Assembly (NCBI GenBank): GCA_016932295.1
Contig: JAFGDC010000028.1
Location: 1 to 28,493 of the forward strand
Length of the DNA: 28,493 nt
Direction of reading: 5' to 3'
Source: a candidate division CSSED10-310 bacterium
Lineage (GTDB): Bacteria; CSSED10-310; JAFGDC01
A program made the translations under genes and the position numbers. Each line of letters starts with the position of its first letter. Within the stretch, counting starts at the first letter, position 1. Of the stretch, positions 22,571-28,493 are shown piece after piece. The notes under the pieces are model-generated. The model had not been told where the DNA came from. It was given only the letters and a program-made list of their open reading frames with translations, and did no database searches.

Positions 22571-24547
22571 ATGATGCGGTTTATTCTCCTGATGATAATG
22601 GGTTCGCTGATTGCGAGCGCGGTGCTGGCTGATCCAACGCCGCAATGGGTGTGGGAGGATCCGGAGACGCGCCAGGTAAGGTACGCCGCCATTACGCCCG
22701 ACGGTTCGACCATTGTCATGGGATCGGATGTACGTGACAACAACATTGCGGTCATGGCAGTGTTCGACAGTCAATCACCCTGGCCGTTTCTCAGGATCGA
22801 GTATCCCTCCGATATGGGTGGCGTGGCGGTATCCGACGACGGCCAACTGGTGGCTTGTACCACCGGTCCGGATCTCCATGTGTATCAACGGGATGGCGAA
22901 GAAATACTCACCTATTCGGATACTCGCGGCAACCTGTTCGATGTTGAATTCGATGCCACGGCCACCCATCTCGTGACCACCCGATATCTCGACGATGCCC
23001 GGATTCTGGGCGGAGAGGTGTATTTTTTCCATATCCCGTCCCTCTCACTGCTGTGGTCCAATCGACCGGGCGCGAGCGTCGATCCCGCCATAAACGCCCG
23101 CCTCATGGATACTGAGATTTCAGATGACGGAACCAGGATTCTCACGGTGATGCATCCAGGTTTACTGGGTGATCCCGTGCACGCAGCGCTGTATCAGACC
23201 GATGGTTCGGTTCCGGACATCCCCGTGTGGACGATGGAGATCTCGCCAGCGTGGAACGTGCACGGAAGCATTGCCGGCGACGGAGATCGTTTCGCCGTCG
23301 TGACCGCCGTATATGCCCACAAGTTCGACATGGCGCCGCCGGCGGGCGGAGTCAAACCCTCGCTCTGGACCAGGGTGTGCGGCGGCTATTACACATACAG
23401 TCCCACCGTGGCGATCAGCGCGGACGGCGACATCGTGGCGCACTTCGGTTCTTACTGTGATCTGGCAGGTGACATTACCCCCGGATCGGTGGAAATCTTC
23501 CAGGGTGACGAGGGTACCCTGCTGTGGGAGACCGAGACCGGTTTCCATCTTCCTTCCGGTGCCGTCAGCGCTGATGGCGGCAGGGTTGTGTACTCGGCTT
23601 ACTACTGTGATCCGGATCTTGAATCGACGACCCACCTGTACGATGTCGGCGCGGGAGCGATCACCTGGGAGGTGGATGGCATCGGAGCAATCGCCCTCGA
23701 CGAGACCGGGGATCTCGTCGTCATCTATGGCGGCGCTTACAGCGGATGGCTGTACCAGCCGGCAAAAGTGTATCTGACCATTGATAACGAGCCGCCGACA
23801 TGCGCGATCGACTCACCACTTCCCGGTGCCACGGTCATGGGCCTGGTGGAGGTCAACGGCGCCGCCGCCGATGTGGACAACTCACTCACGTACGTGGAGG
23901 TCGTCACTCCCGGTGGAGTGATGGTTGCCGATCCCGTGGGTACGGGCTATGAGAACTGGAGCATAATGGTGGATTTCGGATTGTTTTCTGGTCCGTTCAC
24001 TCTTCGTGCGAGATCGGTTGATGCGCTTGCCAAGCATGGACCATGGGACGAGGTGCAGGTGACCGTGGTTCCCGTGACCCCGAGTCCCGAACCCACCATC
24101 ACGCCAATACTTCCTACCGGGTCTCCGACCGTCCCGGTGAGCCCTTCACCGGCTGCGACCACCACTCCTCCGGCGACGGGAGTATCGCTTCGGTTGCTCA
24201 TGCCGGCCGGTCATTTTCAACCAGGCGATCTTTTCCTGCTCGATGCTGTTATCGTCAATCACGACATGTTGCTGCTCGATATGCCTGTGGCAGTCCTGCT
24301 GGAAGTTCACGGAACCTTCTACTGCTGGCCGGCCTGGAGTGTGCTTACCGATGACGGCGGCGGGTTCGATTTCGCCTGCCGCGACATACCGCCCGGGGTT
24401 CTGCAGGCGGAAATCGTCCCTGCCCTGATCTGGCCGGAACAGGCTGGCGATGGCTACGGACTGTTGTTCTACGGGGCCGTGCTGGCTCCCGACCTGGGAA
24501 GTCTCATCAGCAATCTCGACTTCGTGGCGTGGAGCTTCAGCGAATGA
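22571..24547 (+). CDS. Exported beta-propeller protein with Ig-like and shared C-terminal domain
   Basis: A 658-residue protein with a signal peptide (1-20, MMRFILLMIMGSLIASAVLA) and WD40-like beta-propeller repeats (about 25-405). The repeats include YAAITPDGSTIVMGSDV, VAVSDDGQLVACTTGPD, VAISADGDIVAHFGS and GAVSADGGRVVYSA. An Ig-like domain follows (about 410-500; PPTCAIDSPLPGATVMGLVE). Then come a Ser/Thr/Pro linker (about 502-535) and a C-terminal 122-residue domain (537-658) homologous to that of the subtilase at 14547-17534. AGGAG 5 nt before the ATG supports the start; the next codon is also ATG. No catalytic motif is seen, so it is likely a binding or scaffolding protein at the cell surface. 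It is transcribed alone and faces the porin gene across a hairpin. Confidence 0.85.
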   Translation: MMRFILLMIMGSLIASAVLADPTPQWVWEDPETRQVRYAAITPDGSTIVMGSDVRDNNIAVMAVFDSQSPWPFLRIEYPSDMGGVAVSDDGQLVACTTGPDLHVYQRDGEEILTYSDTRGNLFDVEFDATATHLVTTRYLDDARILGGEVYFFHIPSLSLLWSNRPGASVDPAINARLMDTEISDDGTRILTVMHPGLLGDPVHAALYQTDGSVPDIPVWTMEISPAWNVHGSIAGDGDRFAVVTAVYAHKFDMAPPAGGVKPSLWTRVCGGYYTYSPTVAISADGDIVAHFGSYCDLAGDITPGSVEIFQGDEGTLLWETETGFHLPSGAVSADGGRVVYSAYYCDPDLESTTHLYDVGAGAITWEVDGIGAIALDETGDLVVIYGGAYSGWLYQPAKVYLTIDNEPPTCAIDSPLPGATVMGLVEVNGAAADVDNSLTYVEVVTPGGVMVADPVGTGYENWSIMVDFGLFSGPFTLRARSVDALAKHGPWDEVQVTVVPVTPSPEPTITPILPTGSPTVPVSPSPAATTTPPATGVSLRLLMPAGHFQPGDLFLLDAVIVNHDMLLLDMPVAVLLEVHGTFYCWPAWSVLTDDGGGFDFACRDIPPGVLQAEIVPALIWPEQAGDGYGLLFYGAVLAPDLGSLISNLDFVAWSFSE

Positions 24548-24553
24548 CAGGAC

Positions 24554-24582
24554 AAGGCGCCGGGCTGATCAGCCGGCGCCTT
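24554..24582. terminator. Hairpin between convergent genes, possible bidirectional terminator
   Basis: AAGGCGCCGG (24554-24563) pairs with CCGGCGCCTT (24573-24582) around a 9-nt loop. It lies 7 nt beyond the propeller stop and 23 nt beyond the porin stop. No T-run follows on either strand, so it is only a probable terminator or mRNA-end stabiliser. Confidence 0.55.
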
Positions 24583-24604
24583 GATAATGACCGCTAGGGA
24601 AGGA

Positions 24605-25699
24605 TCAGAACGCGAGCTGCAACTGAAGCAACAGCTCATCGTTGTTTACTGATTCGCCCTCCTCGTCCTTGAAAATATAGTTCAGTCCGATTTTTGCCCG
24701 ATAATCAGGCATGATGTCGTAGTTCACTCCCAGGGTGATCCAGGACTGTGCATCATCATCCAGATCCCGATCAGGATCGTAGCCATCATACCTGGCCAGG
24801 ATCTCGAACGATTCATGCACGCGATAGGCGGCTTGGGCGAAATAGCCCAGGCTGTCCACTGTCGCCATGCGCTCGATGAGGTTACCGTCCTCGAACGTGA
24901 CGGTGTAGCGATCCTCGGTACCGGTGATACATTCCGCTGCCAGGTGCAGGCTTTCCCAGCGCCACTGAATGAACCCCCCGAGGCGGGTCACGTCGTAGTC
25001 ATGCTGAATGGTGACGCCATCGAGGGTTTCATAGCTGAATCCTGGTTTGCCCAGCCAGTAATAAGCGGCGCAGCGCAGCCCGGTGAGTGGTTTGATCTCG
25101 GCGCCGAAAAGGAAATCCTTGGCGTCGTTTTCATCGCCTCGGTCATCCCCGCTGAAGGCCGATGTGATGGTTGCGGTGTCTGCATTCACCTTGGCCTGGC
25201 CCTGGTATCCATTGAAGGCGCCGAGTGTGAACTGGAACATGGAGAAGGTCGACTGGAATTGCAGGCCGGTCTGCCGTGACATGCCGTACATGTCCGTGCT
25301 CAGCGGGCGATTGATCAGGTCCAGCTTGGCGGTGGATGTGGGCATGTAGAGGGTGAAGTTCGGCAGAAAGCGGCCGACGGTTATCCGGGTATGGGGGAGA
25401 TAATCGAAGCTGAGTTTCGAGTCGATCATGCAGGGTGATTTTGTCAGCTCCAACTGCACGCAGTAAGTGATATGTTCATCCAACAGCACGCCGTCGAATT
25501 TTACCCGAGATCGTTTGATGGAGAATTTATCGATTGAGTCGTCGGCTTCTGAATGATTGTACCAGGTTTGGAGCAGACCGCTGATGCGCATGGTTCCAAT
25601 GCCGATGTTCACCGGTCCGACCTCGGCATGGACATTTGGCAGGCACTGCCAGAGACCAAGCAGCAGTATACCGGTCACACACACCTTGTTGAGTTTCAT
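24605..25699 (-). CDS. Phosphate-selective porin O/P-like outer-membrane protein
   Basis: A 364-residue outer-membrane barrel with a signal peptide (about 1-24, ending VHA) and the OprO/OprP family layout. The pattern SGLLQTWYNHSE...DKFSIKRSRVKFDGVLLD is the typical first strands. MIDSKLSFDYLPHTRITVGRF and LINRPLSTDMYG are mid-family segments, and ITLGVNYDIMPDYRAKIGLN the last strands. It ends in LQLQLAF with a C-terminal phenylalanine as expected for outer-membrane assembly. It forms a pore for anions or small solutes; phosphate selectivity cannot be judged from sequence. The ATG at 25699 follows AAGGA with about 8-nt spacing; an in-frame ATG at 25714 and longer starts have no ribosome site. 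No phosphate transporter or regulator is adjacent. Confidence 0.85.
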   Translation of the reverse strand: MKLNKVCVTGILLLGLWQCLPNVHAEVGPVNIGIGTMRISGLLQTWYNHSEADDSIDKFSIKRSRVKFDGVLLDEHITYCVQLELTKSPCMIDSKLSFDYLPHTRITVGRFLPNFTLYMPTSTAKLDLINRPLSTDMYGMSRQTGLQFQSTFSMFQFTLGAFNGYQGQAKVNADTATITSAFSGDDRGDENDAKDFLFGAEIKPLTGLRCAAYYWLGKPGFSYETLDGVTIQHDYDVTRLGGFIQWRWESLHLAAECITGTEDRYTVTFEDGNLIERMATVDSLGYFAQAAYRVHESFEILARYDGYDPDRDLDDDAQSWITLGVNYDIMPDYRAKIGLNYIFKDEEGESVNNDELLLQLQLAF

Positions 25700-25771
25700 T
25701 GCATGTCCTTTCATTGAGATTTCTGGTCCTTGTTGCATCCGTAGACATTGAGAATGATGAACATGCAGGGA

Positions 25772-25800
25772 CCGATATGCCTGAGGAACAGCTTTGTCAA
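25772..25800 (-). promoter_or_regulatory. Possible promoter of the porin gene
   Basis: On the minus strand, a perfect TTGACA (25800-25795), a 17-nt spacer and TATCGG (25777-25772). The -10 is weak but the spacing is ideal. It predicts a leader of about 65 nt. Confidence 0.45.
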
Positions 25801-26053
25801 GAATTATTTCGGACGATTTTGGGGAGATTTTCATGGTGCGGTTATTAGAACCACCAGGGCGGGATTGCGGGAATGCCACCTGAAGTTCTCCCTCTCGAGA
25901 ACAACTGCGGAACGTTGATCAGGAAGGGGTGTGACCTTCTCACGGAAATGAGGGGAGCGGTTTGCAAAAGATCAAAAAGTGAGATAAGGAAAATACGGTT
26001 GGATGTTGTCTGGTTCTATGATGCGGAAGCGGTTAGTGAGGAGGGAATCGATA
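25801..26053. other. Intergenic region upstream of the metalloprotease gene
   Basis: The 253 bases upstream of the protease. An A-rich patch (25969-26000) and TTGCAA with a weak -10 are the only promoter-like signals. No gene or repeat is seen. Confidence 0.35.
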
Positions 26054-28493
26054 TTGAAAAAAGTATCATTGGTTTGGGCGTGTGTTTTTTTATGTCTGGT
26101 TGCGGGCGTGGCGGCCATCACCGTTCCGGAGGGATCCGAGCATGATCTGGTTCGCGCCATTCAGATCCATCGACCGGAGATGTTGATCAGGCCTGTAGCC
26201 GAGTATCTGGCCCAGGCTGATGGTCAAAGCTGGAATGATCCGGCCTGGGTAGCGTTTCTGTCCAAGTACGGCCCGCTGTGGGATGTGTCGATAGATCATC
26301 GCAGTGGTCGTCCACAGCTCATCCAGGGACAGGGCGTGCCCTGGGTTCCTGGGCGGGGTAACCAGCTTCGGCCGGCCGATCTGGGGGCATTCGGAGTCGG
26401 ATCGGGTGACGAGGTGGACATTGATGTGCTGGCAACCATTGCCTCGGATTTCATGGATCAGAATCCGGACCTGTTCAGACTGAACCGCCAGCAGCTTTCA
26501 TTCAATCCAGCCGCATCATATGTGAGTGACCGGTACAGTACGGTTCGATTCGACCAGGTCGTCGATGGTGTTCCCGTCTGGAAGAGCCATGTTTACTTCC
26601 GTATTAACAACGGCAACTTGATCCAGTTCGGAACGTACTTCTACGAGGATGTGCGGATATCCACCAAGCCTGAAATCTCTGAGGAAAAAGCGCTCACCAC
26701 CGTGGTCGACTATCTGGGCGAGCGGTTCCCGGCCGAAGTGTTCTTGCGGGATGCGATGCATTTGAAGGTAGTGCCGGTGGCCAGCGAAGGGGATTCCTTT
26801 GAACCCGGTGTAAGCTATGCCGGAGTCAATGGCGCCGGTTATTCACACCGCCTGGTGTTTGAGCTGTTCCTGGCCTCTGCATCGAGTCGGGTTGTGTGGC
26901 AGGCGGTCGTCGATGCCCATTCCGGTGAAGTGCTGATTTTGCAGGATGCCCGGAAATTCGGAACAGTTGAAGGTGGTATTTATCCGACCTCCAATCTTGA
27001 CGCCGAAGTGAGCAGACCGTTCCCCTATGCGAGTGTCACCAACAGCGGCACCAAGGTGACCAATGCGGGTGGAACGTATACCTACAGCGGCGGGACCGCC
27101 ACTTGCGCCCTGAACGGACAATATGTAAACATCAGTGATGCGTGCGGCAGTATCAGCCTGAGCACGACCACCTCGCCAGGTGACCTCGATTTCAGCGGCA
27201 GCGGTGGGACCGATTGCACCACGCCGGGCGTGGGCGGCAGCGGCAACACACATTCCGCTCGGTCCTGCTTCTACCATATCAGCAAGATCAAAGAGAAACT
27301 TTTCCATTATCAACCGGGGATAACCTGGGCGCAAAACAACCTGGGCGCTAACGTCAACATAGACGATACCTGCAACGCCTACTGGGACTATTCGGATGTG
27401 AATTTCTTCAAGTCCGGCGACGGCTGTTCCAATACCGGGGAGCTGCCTCCCGTCATGCTTCACGAGGTGTCGCACGGCATTGACACATATGATGCCAATG
27501 GCTTTTCAGCCGATGAGGGCTCCGGCGAGGCGTATGCCGACACCGGAGCATTCCTGATGTCGCATGTGTCCTGTATCGGGCATAATTTCATTCCGGGCCA
27601 GCCGTGCTCCATGGGCTGCGACTCGAGCTGCACCGGTGTGCGCGATGTCAACACCACTCAGAACGTGACGGTATCCAACATCGCTTCTTCACCGGCCGAT
27701 TGTGATCGGTGGTCCTGTCCGTATTATGGATACCTCGGACCGATGGGGTATGAGGGGCATTGCGAAAGTTTGATCGCTTCCCAGGCCTGGTGGGATGCCA
27801 TCGCGGCGGTGCGCGCCGTGGTCGGCGACGATGCCGGCTGGATCTGGGCGGATCGGCTGTGGTACACGGGCATCTCCAGCCTCGATGCCGCCTATCAACT
27901 GGTTTCGGGTGGACAATGCAATCCTGGCGCGACAGTAAATGGCTGCAACTCGGATAGCTACTATCTTGTGCTGCTTGGGGTCGATGATGACGATGGCAAT
28001 CTGAGCAACGGCACTCCGCATGGCTGCCGTCTCTACCAGCAATTCACCCTGCATGGTATCGCCTGTGGAACGCAGCCGGCGTGCTATACCAGTTGTGCCA
28101 CCATCGGTACGCCCAGCATCAGCGGCTCCACGTCCGCCGGCGTGGCTCTTATCGATTGGACCGCCACCAGTAATGCCGCCGAGTATGTCATCTATCGTAA
28201 TGACATCGGGTGCGATTTTGGCTGGAACTACCTGGATACCACAACGGCTACTGAATACAGTGACGGCGCGGTGGCGCTCGGCCAGACCTACTATTACGTG
28301 GTGCAGGCGGTGGGCAGCGATGAGGACTGCGTCAGTATCATGTCAAACTGCATCGGCGTGTATATCACCCCAGCACCCACAGCAACCCCCACTATCACCA
28401 GGACCCCCACCATTTCGCCGACCCCCACCGTCACTCCGACCCCCACTCCGACTCCCTGCATCTGGGCCGGATTCGATGTGAACCAATCGTACA
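26054..28493 (+). CDS. Secreted fungalysin-like (M36/M4 clan) zinc metalloprotease, 3' end outside window
   Basis: At least 813 residues, running off the window. A signal peptide (1-21, MKKVSLVWACVFLCLVAGVA) supports the TTG start at 26054, which has AGGAGG 9 nt upstream; in-frame ATGs at 26018 and 26021 lack a good ribosome site. The propeptide (about 150-215; VRFDQVVDGVPVWKSHVYFR) is an FTP domain, with a PepSY-like part near 275-295. The peptidase domain has CNAYWDYSDVNFFKSGDGCS and the zinc site HEVSH (H470, E471, H474). The third ligand is probably E492 in GSGEAYAD, with spacing like gluzincins. Many cysteines suggest disulfides. An Fn3-like domain (about 690-770) and a Thr/Pro linker (about 773-800) follow, then CIWAGFDVNQSY begins another domain. 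Likely an extracellular protease, self-activated by propeptide cleavage. Confidence 0.9.
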   Translation, partial: MKKVSLVWACVFLCLVAGVAAITVPEGSEHDLVRAIQIHRPEMLIRPVAEYLAQADGQSWNDPAWVAFLSKYGPLWDVSIDHRSGRPQLIQGQGVPWVPGRGNQLRPADLGAFGVGSGDEVDIDVLATIASDFMDQNPDLFRLNRQQLSFNPAASYVSDRYSTVRFDQVVDGVPVWKSHVYFRINNGNLIQFGTYFYEDVRISTKPEISEEKALTTVVDYLGERFPAEVFLRDAMHLKVVPVASEGDSFEPGVSYAGVNGAGYSHRLVFELFLASASSRVVWQAVVDAHSGEVLILQDARKFGTVEGGIYPTSNLDAEVSRPFPYASVTNSGTKVTNAGGTYTYSGGTATCALNGQYVNISDACGSISLSTTTSPGDLDFSGSGGTDCTTPGVGGSGNTHSARSCFYHISKIKEKLFHYQPGITWAQNNLGANVNIDDTCNAYWDYSDVNFFKSGDGCSNTGELPPVMLHEVSHGIDTYDANGFSADEGSGEAYADTGAFLMSHVSCIGHNFIPGQPCSMGCDSSCTGVRDVNTTQNVTVSNIASSPADCDRWSCPYYGYLGPMGYEGHCESLIASQAWWDAIAAVRAVVGDDAGWIWADRLWYTGISSLDAAYQLVSGGQCNPGATVNGCNSDSYYLVLLGVDDDDGNLSNGTPHGCRLYQQFTLHGIACGTQPACYTSCATIGTPSISGSTSAGVALIDWTATSNAAEYVIYRNDIGCDFGWNYLDTTTATEYSDGAVALGQTYYYVVQAVGSDEDCVSIMSNCIGVYITPAPTATPTITRTPTISPTPTVTPTPTPTPCIWAGFDVNQSY

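Noticed and set aside
26843..27475. A 210-codon minus-strand open frame
   Set aside because: It is antisense to the metalloprotease, which carries the FTP propeptide and HEVSH motif.

Overview
This window looks like a chromosomal segment from a Gram-negative, probably uncultivated, bacterium with moderately high G+C. The evidence is a TonB-dependent receptor, a phosphate-porin-like barrel, another predicted barrel protein, a GT9 heptosyltransferase with a WaaP/Kdo-kinase-like protein, and many signal peptides. Proline/threonine-rich 'TPTP' linkers and C-terminal anchor-like tails recall candidate phyla known mainly from metagenomes. I cannot assign a phylum. No phage, transposon, CRISPR array, tRNA or rRNA was recognised.

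Layout. (1) 1-717: the 3' end of a beta-propeller protein, meeting tail-to-tail (17-nt overlap) a four-gene minus-strand operon at 701-5812. In transcription order this encodes a GT9 heptosyltransferase, a membrane methyltransferase fused to a WaaP-like kinase, a glycosidase-fold protein, and an outer-membrane barrel. All junctions overlap, so it is probably a lipopolysaccharide core/cell-envelope unit. (2) 6072-8060: a TonB-dependent receptor with a clear terminator, a sigma70-type promoter and a structured 130-nt leader. (3) 8681-10051: a DHCR24/DWF1-like FAD oxidoreductase, overlapping tail-to-tail the TldD-TldE protease pair (10033-12779, minus). (4) 12780-13475: a gene-poor stretch with two degenerate direct repeats, then a GIDE-domain membrane protein (13476-14291). 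(5) 14547-28493: mostly exported proteins. These are a subtilisin-like protease, a small exported protein paired with a tail-fibre-like protein, a papain-like protease, a beta-propeller protein, an OprO/P-like porin and a fungalysin-like metalloprotease cut by the window edge. A SMUG-type uracil-DNA glycosylase sits among them.

How the genes work together. The left third concerns outer-membrane construction and uptake. The right half is a secreted or surface proteolysis and adhesion inventory with three protease clans (serine, cysteine, metallo). The most interesting signal is that two unrelated exported proteins (subtilase and beta-propeller) end in the same roughly 120-residue domain behind a TP-rich linker. 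The metalloprotease has the same kind of linker just before the window ends. The papain-like protease and the small exported protein instead end in a short hydrophobic tail with a basic end, as in IPTL/PEP-CTERM sorting signals. This suggests two parallel surface-attachment or export routes. Several promoters follow a regular TTGACA-17-TATNNT pattern, so transcription units can be drawn with some confidence.
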